Shown: positions 28,679 through 36,747 of the stretch, piece after piece
How the letters are laid out: each line of letters begins with the position of its first letter
Position numbering within the stretch: the stretch's first letter is position 1
Origin: Coprococcus eutactus
GTDB lineage: Bacteria; Bacillota; Clostridia; Lachnospirales; Lachnospiraceae
Reading direction: 5' to 3'
Assembly (NCBI RefSeq): GCF_025149915.1
Contig: NZ_CP102278.1
Span: 3,048,920-3,112,919 of the forward strand
DNA length: 64,000 nucleotides
Translations under genes and position numbers: made by a program
Notes under the pieces: model-generated
Seen by the model: the letters and a program-made list of their open reading frames with translations, nothing else
Told to the model about the DNA's origin: nothing
Databases searched by the model: none

Positions 28679-28744
28679 AAAAGTCTCCTACTCTAGGCTA
28701 AAGCCTGCATCTATTATATCGAACATTAGTTCCCATATCAAGTA

Positions 28745-28791
28745 AAAACACGGCAGTTGCTCAAGTTTATTTATCCCCTGAACAACTGCCA
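28745..28791 (-). terminator. Intrinsic terminator of the 124-codon gene
   Basis: GGCAGTTG/CAACTGCC perfect 8-bp stem (28753-28760 with 28784-28791) followed on the minus strand by GTGTTTTTAC. Separates the small gene from uvrB. Confidence 0.7.
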
Positions 28792-28822
28792 CTATACTTC
28801 AGCTGTTTGCTCACAACACCTT

Positions 28823-29197
28823 CTATGCCGCTAGTTCATCCCTACCCAGGCTTATCTCATAGCAGCCTTTCTCATCAACAGTCACCACGACTCTCTCAAA
28901 TCCTGTATAAAAGCTAAGGATATACAGATCATTTACCTTTGAGATAACCGCCTCAGCATTCATCTCCGCCAGATCCACAATGTTGTCTTTCAACACTCCC
29001 TCGCTTACTTTGATGATCTGCCTCTCCTTCTCCACCTGTTTCTTCTCCTGAAGCTCCTTATAATAAAGAAAGAGATTCTCCTCCAACGCCTTTGATCTGC
29101 AGCTGCATCTGTGAAAATAGCTGCCGATGATCATGTAAAGCATGTATGCTGTCTCCTGCTGTCTATGTGATGTCTTTTCTGTAAATGAATATCTCAT
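28823..29197 (-). CDS. Small hypothetical protein
   Basis: 124 residues, soluble, not recognised. An N-terminal part with two cysteines (HRCSCRS, 29-35), a Lys/Glu-rich helix (about 40-62), then a mixed alpha/beta C-terminal part ending VVVTVDEKGCYEISLGRDE. A strong ribosome site GGAGGT at 6 bases, its own promoter and its own terminator support a real gene despite no family assignment. It stands between uvrB and the trp operon with no functional link visible. Confidence 0.65.
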   Translation of the reverse strand: MRYSFTEKTSHRQQETAYMLYMIIGSYFHRCSCRSKALEENLFLYYKELQEKKQVEKERQIIKVSEGVLKDNIVDLAEMNAEAVISKVNDLYILSFYTGFERVVVTVDEKGCYEISLGRDELAA

Positions 29198-29229
29198 ATC
29201 GTTACCTCCATAATGAAAAAATCAAAACA

Positions 29230-29257
29230 AATCTAAACTGTATCTATAAGTTGTCAA
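29230..29257 (-). promoter_or_regulatory. Probable promoter of the 124-codon gene
   Basis: Minus strand -35 TTGACA (29257-29252), 16-base spacer, -10 TAGATT (29235-29230), about 30 bases before the start codon's ribosome site. Confidence 0.5.
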
Positions 29258-29420
29258 GAGCTTCACCAGCTCACACCTCCATGGTGCCTGCTCCTTGGTC
29301 TGTCATTCTTCAGCCGATGACAGTCGCTGTGTCCGTATTCTTTGCTGCCCCGGTCACTGGGCAGATGCATATTAATTTGTCATTTGCAATCTGACCCATG
29401 CCCGAAAGGCAACAAAAAAA
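29258..29420. ncRNA. GC-richer segment with five consecutive hairpins, unassigned RNA candidate
   Basis: Between the trpA terminator and the small-gene promoter lies a segment clearly richer in G+C than the surrounding spacer. On the plus strand it has hairpins GAGCT/AGCTC (29258-29272), CACC/GGTG, CTGTCAT/ATGACAG (7 bp), CTGCCC/GGGCAG (6 bp) and GCC/GGC before a run of seven A. Alternative pairs (GGTCA/TGACC and CAGAT/ATCTG) overlap the fourth. It matches no RNA family I can name (not tmRNA, SRP, RNase P or a known riboswitch). Strand is undecided; on the minus strand an extended -10 TGCTATAAG lies just upstream near 29440. Confidence 0.35.
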
Positions 29421-29585
29421 GAGTCATGATCGCAGACTTATAGCACTTGCTACTCATCATGTTCTCCAACTCTTCTACTATGAATTATTCAATTTTCATT
29501 ATGGGTATCAGCAATCGCTGATGTATATGTTATATCAAAAACTAACTGAGGAGTCAACATATTTATAAATATATCTATAAAACAC

Positions 29586-29613
29586 AAGAGAGCCAGATTT
29601 CTCCGACTCTCTT
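29586..29613 (-). terminator. Intrinsic terminator of the trp operon
   Basis: AAGAGAG/CTCTCTT with a partly paired 14-base loop, then GTGTTTTA on the minus strand, about 50 bases after trpA. Confidence 0.65.
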
Positions 29614-29664
29614 AAATATGCATCCACAAATGCATACCCAAATTAGTATCTATAATTTCCTACC

Positions 29665-30435
29665 TTATCGCATCGCATCCTTCATACTCTTCACATAATC
29701 TCTCACATAAGGCACACAGTCCTTGCCGTACTGGGCACACAGCTTGACGATGGCTGAACCGACGATGACACCGTCTGACTTCTCCGCCATCTGCTTTGCC
29801 TGCTCAGGTGTGGATATTCCGAAACCTACAGCGCAAGGGATGTCCTTCGCCTTCTTCACCAGATCGACCATGGCTCCTATGTCTGTGGTGATCTTGGTTC
29901 TTGTTCCAGTTACACCGAGTGATGACACGCAATACACAAATCCACTCGCATCATTTGCGATCATGGATATTCTCTCATGGGATGTAGGTGCGATGAGTGA
30001 AATGAGATCCACATCATACTGCTTGCATATCCCGTCAAACTCATCCTTCTCCTCGTAAGGAATGTCAGGAAGGATCAGACCGTCTATGCCGATCTCCTTG
30101 CATGTGCTGATGAATCTCTCCGAACCATACGAGAACACGACATTTGCATATGTCATGAACACCATAGGTATCGTCACTTTCTTGCGGAGCTTTCTCACAA
30201 GGTCAAATACCTTGTCTGTCGTGACGCCGCCTGCAAGTGCTCTTATATTTGCGCCCTGAATGACCGGGCCCTCGGCTGTCGGGTCTGAGAATGGGATTCC
30301 CAACTCGATGAGGTCTGCACCAGCCTCAACCATTGCGTATACTACCTCCTCTGTCACATCCATCGACGGATCGCCACATGTCACAAATGGTATAAATGCT
30401 TTTCCATGCTCAAATGCTTTTGCTATATTACTCAT
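29665..30435 (-). CDS. trpA: Tryptophan synthase alpha chain
   Basis: 256 residues. Cleaves indole-3-glycerol phosphate to indole and passes it to TrpB. Motifs: [11 protein letters not shown] at the N-terminus, [21 protein letters not shown] (includes catalytic Glu and Asp), [11 protein letters not shown] and [11 protein letters not shown] near the phosphate site. The ATG overlaps the trpB stop as ATGAGTAA (8 bases), giving coupled translation of the two subunits. Last gene of the operon. Confidence 0.97.
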   Translation of the reverse strand: MSNIAKAFEHGKAFIPFVTCGDPSMDVTEEVVYAMVEAGADLIELGIPFSDPTAEGPVIQGANIRALAGGVTTDKVFDLVRKLRKKVTIPMVFMTYANVVFSYGSERFISTCKEIGIDGLILPDIPYEEKDEFDGICKQYDVDLISLIAPTSHERISMIANDASGFVYCVSSLGVTGTRTKITTDIGAMVDLVKKAKDIPCAVGFGISTPEQAKQMAEKSDGVIVGSAIVKLCAQYGKDCVPYVRDYVKSMKDAMR

Positions 30436-31612
30436 GAAGATCCTCCCCTCTGTATCTTGCGATGGCTGCTACGTCCTTGTCGCCACGTCCTGATACATTG
30501 ATCACTATTATTTTATCCTTATCCATTGTAGGTGCCAGCTTCATGGCGTAAGCCACAGCGTGGGCGCTCTCTATCGCAGGGATGATTCCCTCAATCCTTG
30601 ACAGATACTCAAATGCATCAACTGCCTCGTCATCTGTGATCGCCACATACTCTGCACGTCCGATATCGTGAAGGTATGCATGCTCAGGTCCGATTCCCGG
30701 GTAGTCAAGTCCCGCTGAGATCGAATATACAGGTGCGATCTGGCCAAATTCATCCTGACAGAAGTAAGACTTCATGCCGTGGAATATACCAAGCTTTCCG
30801 GTTGCGATGGTTGCTGCAGTCTCGAATGTATCAACGCCTCTGCCTGCTGCCTCACAGCCGATCAGCCTGACGCTCTCGTCAGGTATGAAATCGTAGAAAG
30901 CTCCGATGGCATTTGAACCGCCGCCCACACATGCCATGACGACATCAGGGAGTCTTCCCTCCTTCTCCATGAGCTGTGCCTTGATCTCTTTACTGATCAC
31001 AGCCTGGAAATCACGGACGATCTCAGGGAAAGGATATGGTCCCATGACTGAGCCGAGTACATAGTGTGTATCATCGATCCTGCTTGTCCACTCACGGAAT
31101 GCCTCAGATACCGCATCCTTCAGTGTGGCTGTTCCAGTCTTTACCGGATGAACCTTTGCGCCCAGGAGTCTCATTCTGTACACGTTGAGAGCCTGTCTGA
31201 TCGTGTCCTCCTCGCCCATGTATATCTCACACTCCATGCCCATCATGGCTGCAACTGTAGCTGTTGCAACACCGTGCTGTCCGGCACCGGTCTCCGCGAT
31301 AACTCTTGTCTTGCCCATTCTCTTGGCAAGGAGCATCTGTCCGATTACGTTGTTGATCTTGTGCGCTCCTGTGTGGTTCAGATCCTCTCTCTTGAGGTAG
31401 ATCTTTGCACCGCCCAGATTCTTTGTCATTCTCTCCGCATAGTAAAGTCTGCTAGGTCTTCCCGCATACTCGTTGAGCATCTCCGTGAGTTCTCTGTTGA
31501 ACTCCGGATCATCCTTATATTTCTTGTAAGCCTCCTCCAGCTCCAGCATCGCATTCATCAGAGTCTCTGGAATGTACTGGCCGCCGTGAACGCCAAATCT
31601 GCCTTTTGACAT
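30428..31612 (-). CDS. trpB: Tryptophan synthase beta chain
   Basis: 394 residues. PLP enzyme that joins indole and serine. PLP-lysine motif [15 protein letters not shown] (the Lys after HTGAH), [15 protein letters not shown] and [15 protein letters not shown] at the phosphate site. Ordinary TrpB1 type, expected to pair with the adjacent TrpA. GGAGG lies about 8 bases before the ATG of MSKGRFG; a longer in-frame reading to 31705 starts with TTG and has no ribosome site. In the usual order trpF would sit between trpC and trpB, but here only about 150 non-coding bases lie there. Confidence 0.97.
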   Translation of the reverse strand: MSKGRFGVHGGQYIPETLMNAMLELEEAYKKYKDDPEFNRELTEMLNEYAGRPSRLYYAERMTKNLGGAKIYLKREDLNHTGAHKINNVIGQMLLAKRMGKTRVIAETGAGQHGVATATVAAMMGMECEIYMGEEDTIRQALNVYRMRLLGAKVHPVKTGTATLKDAVSEAFREWTSRIDDTHYVLGSVMGPYPFPEIVRDFQAVISKEIKAQLMEKEGRLPDVVMACVGGGSNAIGAFYDFIPDESVRLIGCEAAGRGVDTFETAATIATGKLGIFHGMKSYFCQDEFGQIAPVYSISAGLDYPGIGPEHAYLHDIGRAEYVAITDDEAVDAFEYLSRIEGIIPAIESAHAVAYAMKLAPTMDKDKIIVINVSGRGDKDVAAIARYRGEDLHE

Positions 31613-31758
31613 ATGTTTTTCCTCCTGTTTGTTCTTTTCAGATGTATTTTCAAATGTATTTCTACACTTTTGTATTGTGTTTCTTCTATATAGTATAGCA
31701 ATCAAACATATTATATTTCGTTCTCTACATTGCTTTTTCAGATGAGCCTGAATACTTC

Positions 31759-32619
31759 TTACTCGCCCTTCAATTCCGCAAACAACTTCTTCTTGTCAGG
31801 ACTTCTCATAAAAGTCTCGCCTATGAGCACCGCATCAGTTCCATTTGCCTTAAGCCTGTCTATGTCCTCCTTTGTCTTGATTCCACTCTCAGACACATAC
31901 ACCATCTTCTGAGGGACGGAGGGGACAGGTACCTCCGTCCCCATATAGGTGGCTGGCACCGTATCCGGTATCAGCATTCTTAGACGAACGCTGTTCATGA
32001 TGTCCACCGTAAATGTTCTGAGATCTCTGTTGTTCACTCCGATGATGCCTGCTCCGCAGGCTATCGCCCGTCTGACCTCATCCTCATCGTGAGCCTCAAC
32101 CAGAGCCGACATCCCAAGTTCATGCGCAAGCCGAAGATATGAGGCAAGCTGCTCGTCATCCAGTATTGCGCAAATCAAAAGCACCGCCGAGGCTCCTATG
32201 ACCTTTGCCTCATATATCATATACTCGTCAACTGTGAAATCCTTCCTCAGCAGCGGTATATTTACCTCCTTCTTTATATCCATCAGGAACTGATTGCTTC
32301 CCTGGAAATAAAACGGCTCAGTGAGCACCGATATGGCTGAAGCTCCCGCCGCCTCATATTCCTTTGCGATCTCAACATAAGGAAAGTCCGGTGCGATAAG
32401 TCCCTTGGAAGGTGATGCCTTCTTGACCTCACAAATAAACGATATTCCATTTGCCGCCAGATTATCCCTAAATGGGAACTTACTATATGGGTTGCTGCCG
32501 TTATTCGTCTCTCTGGCAACTATATCAAGTGCCTGTCTCTTCATCTCCTCAAGAGGAACCCTTTTCTTCTGTTCTGCCACACGTTCCTTTGTCTTTGCAG
32601 CTATCTCATCTAATATCAT
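31759..32619 (-). CDS. trpC: Indole-3-glycerol phosphate synthase with an in-frame repeat insertion
   Basis: 286 residues, against about 260 in the usual family. Barrel enzyme of tryptophan synthesis. Motifs: [11 protein letters not shown] (catalytic Lys), [36 protein letters not shown] and LIGETFMRS. Between IPDTVP and KMVYVSESG about 15 extra residues ([15 protein letters not shown]) are coded by a GGGACGGAGG...CCTCCGTCCC palindrome (31913-31941) that also occurs outside genes at 36658. The insertion is in the loop before the VSESG strand, away from the active site, so the protein may still work. AGAGGT lies 5 bases before the ATG. Confidence 0.95.
   Translation of the reverse strand: MILDEIAAKTKERVAEQKKRVPLEEMKRQALDIVARETNNGSNPYSKFPFRDNLAANGISFICEVKKASPSKGLIAPDFPYVEIAKEYEAAGASAISVLTEPFYFQGSNQFLMDIKKEVNIPLLRKDFTVDEYMIYEAKVIGASAVLLICAILDDEQLASYLRLAHELGMSALVEAHDEDEVRRAIACGAGIIGVNNRDLRTFTVDIMNSVRLRMLIPDTVPATYMGTEVPVPSVPQKMVYVSESGIKTKEDIDRLKANGTDAVLIGETFMRSPDKKKLFAELKGE
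31913..31944. repeat. Copy 1 of a GGGACGGAGG...CCTCCGTCCC palindromic repeat, inside trpC
   Basis: Perfect 10-bp arms (31913-31922, 31932-31941) around a 9-base loop. A stretch of about 32 bases, differing at only one position inside, recurs at 36659-36690 upstream of the MATE gene. It is in frame with trpC and adds no stop. Confidence 0.85.
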
Positions 32620-32668
32620 CTCTTACCTCTCTATACAACCTTCTATCACAGTTTGCGATGAAACTTAT

Positions 32669-33682
32669 CTACTCATTTGTCAGTCTTACAAATGCATCAA
32701 GCGTCTCAGCAGCCTTGCCACTGTCGATCATGTCCTCTGCTACCTTTATTCCATCCGCTATGGAGTCTGCCTTGCCTGCGATGTAGATACAAGCTGCTGC
32801 GTTCAGTACAACTGCATTTCTCTTAGCTCCTTTGATCTTGCCTGACAGGATATCGCGGGTAATCTGCGCGTTTTCCTCAGGACCGCCGCCCACCAGATCC
32901 TCCTTGCTGCATCTCTCAAATCCGAAATCCTCTGGCTTGATCTCGTACTTTGTGATCACGCCATCTTTGATCTCTGCAACTATTGTAGGTGCGCTCATGG
33001 ATATCTCATCCAGACAATCCTGTCCATATACGACAAGTCCCCGTTTTACGCCAAGACCAACAAGTACAGGAGCCATCTGATCAACAAGCTCCTCCTTGTA
33101 TACTCCCATGATCTGCATCTGAGCCTTTGCCGGGTTGGTGAGAGGTCCAAGGATATTGAATACTGTCGGTATTCCAAGTGCCTTTCTGACCGGGCCTGCA
33201 TATTTCATCGCCTTGTGATAAACCTGGGCAAACATAAAGCTCATGTTGCACTCAGCAAGAACCTTGCCCATCTTTTCAGGTGATATGGAGATATTTACAC
33301 CAAGAGCCTCAAGTACATCCGCTGCTCCACTCTTGCTCGATACGCTTCTGTTGCCGTGCTTTGCGATCGGTACTCCGGCCGCTGCTGCAACTATACCACT
33401 CGTTGTCGATATGTTAAATGAATTCGCACAATCACCGCCTGTTCCCACGATCTCAAGAACATCTATTCCGTCATGCGGAAGTGACTCCGCATGGTCTCTC
33501 ATTCCATTTGCACTGGCTGTTATCTCGTCAAGCGTCTCGCCCTTCATGTGAAGCGCTGTGAGATATCCCGCCGTTGTCTCTCCCGGCACCTGGCCGCTGA
33601 ATATTTCATCCATGCTGGCATATGCCTCATCGTATGTAAGATCCTGTCCTGCTGCTACCTTCTTAAGAGTTTCCTGTATCAT
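32669..33682 (-). CDS. trpD: Anthranilate phosphoribosyltransferase
   Basis: 337 residues. Transfers phosphoribose from PRPP to anthranilate. Motifs: [15 protein letters not shown] (PRPP site), [21 protein letters not shown] (anthranilate channel) and [12 protein letters not shown] stand-alone TrpD, not fused to TrpG. Two ATGs six bases apart; AAGGAGG fits the second (33682, 8-base spacing). trpG lies 18 bases upstream and trpC 49 bases downstream. Confidence 0.97.
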   Translation of the reverse strand: MIQETLKKVAAGQDLTYDEAYASMDEIFSGQVPGETTAGYLTALHMKGETLDEITASANGMRDHAESLPHDGIDVLEIVGTGGDCANSFNISTTSGIVAAAAGVPIAKHGNRSVSSKSGAADVLEALGVNISISPEKMGKVLAECNMSFMFAQVYHKAMKYAGPVRKALGIPTVFNILGPLTNPAKAQMQIMGVYKEELVDQMAPVLVGLGVKRGLVVYGQDCLDEISMSAPTIVAEIKDGVITKYEIKPEDFGFERCSKEDLVGGGPEENAQITRDILSGKIKGAKRNAVVLNAAACIYIAGKADSIADGIKVAEDMIDSGKAAETLDAFVRLTNE

Positions 33683-33700
33683 CGCCATATCCTCCTTATT

Positions 33701-34267
33701 TTATATCTCTAAAAAATTCCTGAGCATTATCTTGCCCTTCGGTGTCAATATCGACTCCGGATGGAACTGAACTCCGTACACCTCGTGATCCCTGTGTTTT
33801 ACTGCCATGATCTCTCCATCCTCCGTTCTTGCTGTGACCTCCAGACATTCTGGGAAATTCTCATCTGCTGCTGCCAGTGAATGATATCTGGCAACCTGTA
33901 TCTTGCTCTGAAGTCCTCTGAACAATCTGCAGTTCAGATCCACATCAACCAGCGACATCTTTCCATGCATAAGTTTCTTTGCATATGTGACTGTCGCACC
34001 ATATGTCTCACAAATCGCCTGATGTCCGAGACACACGCCAAGGATTGGTACTTTTCCTGCAAAATATCTCACCGCATCCTCACACATTCCCGCATCCGAA
34101 GGTCTTCCGGGTCCCGGTGAGATTATTATGTGATCCGGATTCATCGCTTCAATCTCCTCACAGGTGAACTCATCATTTCTTATGACCTTTATATCCGGAT
34201 TTATTGCCCCCACAAGCTGATACAGGTTGTAGGAGAAGCTGTCGTAATTGTCTATAAGTATTGTCAT
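33701..34267 (-). CDS. trpG: Anthranilate synthase glutamine amidotransferase subunit
   Basis: 188 residues. Class I amidotransferase that supplies ammonia to TrpE. Motifs: LIDNYDSFSYNL, SPGPGRPSDAG, catalytic GVCLGHQAI (nucleophile Cys), and QFHPES (His, Glu). The start at 34267 has AAGGAGG 9 bases upstream; the longer open frame to 34327 runs into tandem repeats. May also serve folate synthesis as PabA, since no separate pabA is in the window. The 263-base gap from trpE is almost entirely tandem repeats, unusual for this normally coupled pair. Confidence 0.97.
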   Translation of the reverse strand: MTILIDNYDSFSYNLYQLVGAINPDIKVIRNDEFTCEEIEAMNPDHIIISPGPGRPSDAGMCEDAVRYFAGKVPILGVCLGHQAICETYGATVTYAKKLMHGKMSLVDVDLNCRLFRGLQSKIQVARYHSLAAADENFPECLEVTARTEDGEIMAVKHRDHEVYGVQFHPESILTPKGKIMLRNFLEI

Positions 34268-34275
34268 ATATTTTG

Positions 34276-34534
34276 TCCTCCTTATATGTATTGTGCATGC
34301 GCATGAAAGGCGCTCCGCGCGGCGCATGCATTATCATAAGGAATCTCCCGCATGCGGGTCCTCCTTATTTTTATTGTGCATTCGCATGAAAGGCGCTCCG
34401 CGCGGCGCATGCATTATCACAAGGAATCTCCCGCATGCGGGTCCTCCTTATTTTTATTGTGCATTCGCATGAAAGGCGCTCCGCGCGGCGCATGCATTAT
34501 CACAAGGAATCTCCCGCATGCGGGTCCTCCTTAT
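34276..34534 (-). repeat. Three exact-period 83-bp tandem units, each bounded by Shine-Dalgarno sequence, between trpE and trpG
   Basis: Units at 34276-34358, 34359-34441 and 34442-34524, followed by a fourth copy of the boundary sequence (34525-34534). On the transcript each boundary reads ATAAGGAGGA. Inside a unit: palindrome CCCGCATGCGGG, spacer with CCTTGTGATAATG, arm GCATGCGCC, hairpin GCGC GGA GCGC, bridge CTTTCATGCG, arm, then CACAATAAAAA. The units differ at very few positions. The trpE stop codon lies inside the first boundary, and the last AAGGAGG is the trpG ribosome site. The copies at 20.7 and 54.7 kb are single units of 91 bp. Confidence 0.93.
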
Positions 34535-36009
34535 GATATATCTTGGCTCATTGTGAGTGCTGTCGTAACTGCCTTTGCCTTGTTGATACATTCCTGGAAC
34601 TCATTTGCCGGAACACTGTCTGCTACAATTCCCGCTCCCGATCTGACAAATACCTTGTCACCCTTTTTGTATGCGATCCTTATGGCTATACATGTATCAA
34701 GATTCCCTGTGAAATCTATGTATCCTATGGCACCGCCATATATTCCTCTCTTGTTGTCCTCCAGCTCGTTGATGATCTGACACGCTCTGATCTTCGGTGC
34801 TCCTGAGAGGGTTCCGGCCGGAAGTACCGCATCCACGGCTGACAGCTCATCGTATCTGCTGTCGTCGATCTCCCCCCTGACTGTTGAACCTATATGCATT
34901 ACATGTGAGTACCTCTGAACCTTCATGTACTGCTCAACCTCAACAGTTCCGAACTTGCTTATCTTGCCAAGATCATTTCTTCCGAGATCCACCAGCATGT
35001 TGTGCTCCGCCAGCTCCTTCTCATCCGCCATAAGTCCGGCCTCAAGTCTCATATCCTCTTCCTTTGTCTTTCCCCTTGGTCTCGTTCCAGCAAGTGGAAA
35101 TGTGTGAAGCATGCCATTTTCAAGCTTTACCAGTGTCTCAGGCGATGCGCCCGCAACCTCTATCTGGTCGCCGCTGAAGTAGAACATATACGGAGAAGGA
35201 TTTGTGCTTCTGAGAATCCTGTACGTGTTGAACAGCGATCCCTCCATCTCAGCCTCAAGTCTGTTGGACAGAACCACCTGGAAGATATCTCCCTCGAATA
35301 TGTACCTCTTTGCCCTCTCAACCATGCTGCAATACTTCTCTTTGTCAAACAGCGGCTTGAAATCACTCTTCATCTTAACCGGCTCTATCTCCGCCATCTC
35401 TCCATCGAGGATGAGCTTCTTCATATCTTCTATATCAGCAAGTGCATTTGCATATCCGGCTTCTATATCGGACGTGTCAGCATTTGCAATGAGAATCAGC
35501 TTTGACTTGAAATTGTCAAATGCAATGACCTTGTCAAATAACATCAGATCAAGATCCTGGAATCCTTCATCATCCTCGGCATCGATCACAAGCTTCTTCT
35601 CACTGTACTTTATGTAATCATATGAGAAGTAACCGACAAAACCTCCTGTAAATGTTGGAAGTCCTTCTATCTTCGGACTCCTGTAATCCTTGAGTATCTC
35701 TCTGATGAATACCTCAGGATGAATATCGTCCGCTTCCTTTATCACATTTCCATCTATATCCTTGAGCTGTATGTGCCCATTCATGCATGTGACATCAAGC
35801 TTCGGATTGTAACCAAGAAATGTGTACCGTCCCCACACCTCCTGATTCTCCACGCTCTCAAGTATGTAACAGTGCTCATTTGCCGCTTTCAGCTTTCTGA
35901 GTAAGTTGATAGGTGTGATCACATCCGATAACATCTCACAGCACACCGGAACCATCCTGTATCCGTCTGCCGCATATTTCTTTGCCTCGCTAAGTTCTGG
36001 TCTTATCAT
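34531..36009 (-). CDS. trpE: Anthranilate synthase component I
   Basis: 492 residues. Converts chorismate to anthranilate with TrpG. C-terminal chorismate-binding domain: IFQVVLSNRLE, GASPETLVKLENG, FPLAGTRPRGKT, DEKELAEHNMLVDLGRND, SHVMHIGSTVRG and LPAGTLSGAPKIRA. The N-terminal part carries YILESVE, the LLES-type tryptophan feedback site. AAGGAGG lies 7 bases before the ATG. First gene of the operon, under a T-box leader. Its stop codon is contained in the first repeat boundary. Confidence 0.97.
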   Translation of the reverse strand: MIRPELSEAKKYAADGYRMVPVCCEMLSDVITPINLLRKLKAANEHCYILESVENQEVWGRYTFLGYNPKLDVTCMNGHIQLKDIDGNVIKEADDIHPEVFIREILKDYRSPKIEGLPTFTGGFVGYFSYDYIKYSEKKLVIDAEDDEGFQDLDLMLFDKVIAFDNFKSKLILIANADTSDIEAGYANALADIEDMKKLILDGEMAEIEPVKMKSDFKPLFDKEKYCSMVERAKRYIFEGDIFQVVLSNRLEAEMEGSLFNTYRILRSTNPSPYMFYFSGDQIEVAGASPETLVKLENGMLHTFPLAGTRPRGKTKEEDMRLEAGLMADEKELAEHNMLVDLGRNDLGKISKFGTVEVEQYMKVQRYSHVMHIGSTVRGEIDDSRYDELSAVDAVLPAGTLSGAPKIRACQIINELEDNKRGIYGGAIGYIDFTGNLDTCIAIRIAYKKGDKVFVRSGAGIVADSVPANEFQECINKAKAVTTALTMSQDIS

Positions 36010-36137
36010 GTCTCATCCTCCTTATTTTTGAACACTATCATGCATTCAATAAATTTCCCTGTGCTCATCTCTTTCATATATGTCTATCAGGCTATCGTCA
36101 AAGGATCTATCAAATGTCACATGTCTTTCTGCAAACT

Positions 36138-36480
36138 AAAAAAGCACCACAGGACATAAAAAAAATTCCTTATCCTACTAACATTAGGACAAGAAATCTA
36201 ATCTCCTGCGGTGCCACCTAATTTCATCAATAAATAAAAAAAAATATATATAAATAATTTATATATATTTATATATATCGATGCCCTCGACCATATACAA
36301 TCATATATGTACCTTCTATAACGGTAGGTCTCCGTCTCCCCTACTTGAATCTCAAATCTTTCGGTTTGCCCTCACAAGTCCATTCACCTGCACTCCCATC
36401 GCTGCAATCACACCACCTGCAACTCTCTGAACATGTTATATGCCGCTACTCCTCTTGATCAACGGTTTATCTTATATCTG
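36138..36480 (-). promoter_or_regulatory. Tryptophan T-box riboswitch leader of the trp operon
   Basis: On the minus strand the leader has a stem I region beginning GAGGAGTAG, a UGG trinucleotide (36382-36380) placed as specifier for tryptophan, the T-box sequence AGGTGGCACCGCAGG (about 36219-36205) and a terminator GCACCGCAGGA / TCCTGTGGTGC followed by six T (36138-36143). UGGC in the T-box pairs with the GCCA end expected for tRNA-Trp. Uncharged tRNA-Trp should favour the antiterminator and switch on trpEGDCBA. Between stem I and the T-box there is a very AT-rich stretch (36236-36285). Confidence 0.9.
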
Positions 36481-36485
36481 TAACC

Positions 36486-36514
36486 ATAATGCGCTTTCCT
36501 AGTAAATTTGTCAA
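36486..36514 (-). promoter_or_regulatory. trp operon promoter
   Basis: Minus strand -35 TTGACA (36514-36509), exactly 17 bases, -10 CATTAT (36491-36486), immediately before the T-box leader. Confidence 0.8.
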
Positions 36515-36657
36515 GATTAAATTTTCAAGTTTCTGCCATATTTTCACTTGTTTTTTACTGTTTGCCGCATATTTACTGGACTTTTTCCACTTATCATTTA
36601 TTTTATACTTTCTTAATTATTTCCTGATTGACTACTTCACCCAACTGAAATATCCTA

Positions 36658-36690
36658 GGGGACGGAGGGGACAGGTATCTCCGTCCCCAT
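36658..36690. repeat. Copy 2 of the GGGACGGAGG palindromic repeat, upstream of the MATE gene
   Basis: Arms GGGGACGGAG/CTCCGTCCCC (36658-36667, 36679-36688). Core shared with the copy inside trpC (31913-31944). It is about 57 bases before the MATE start codon and has no T-run, so a role in the leader or none is possible. Confidence 0.8.
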
Positions 36691-36747
36691 GATGAGCGAC
36701 GAAGTTTTCAGCAGATTTTATAAAGTTATCAACATTAAGGAGTAGTT

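Noticed and set aside
29185..29394. Plus-strand open frame of 69 codons over the structured segment
   Set aside because: It starts inside the antisense of the small gene, lacks a ribosome site, and overlaps consecutive hairpins; more likely RNA or decayed sequence.
29258..29420. tmRNA, SRP RNA, RNase P RNA or cobalamin riboswitch
   Set aside because: None of the conserved core sequences of these RNAs was found, apart from short chance matches.
34276..34534. Possible CRISPR array
   Set aside because: Period is constant but there are no unique spacers; the full 83 bp is repeated, and no cas genes are near.
34248..34780. Open frames reading through the 83-bp tandem repeats on the plus strand
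   Set aside because: They follow from repeat units without stops in one frame, have no suitable ribosome site and lie antisense to trpE/trpG.
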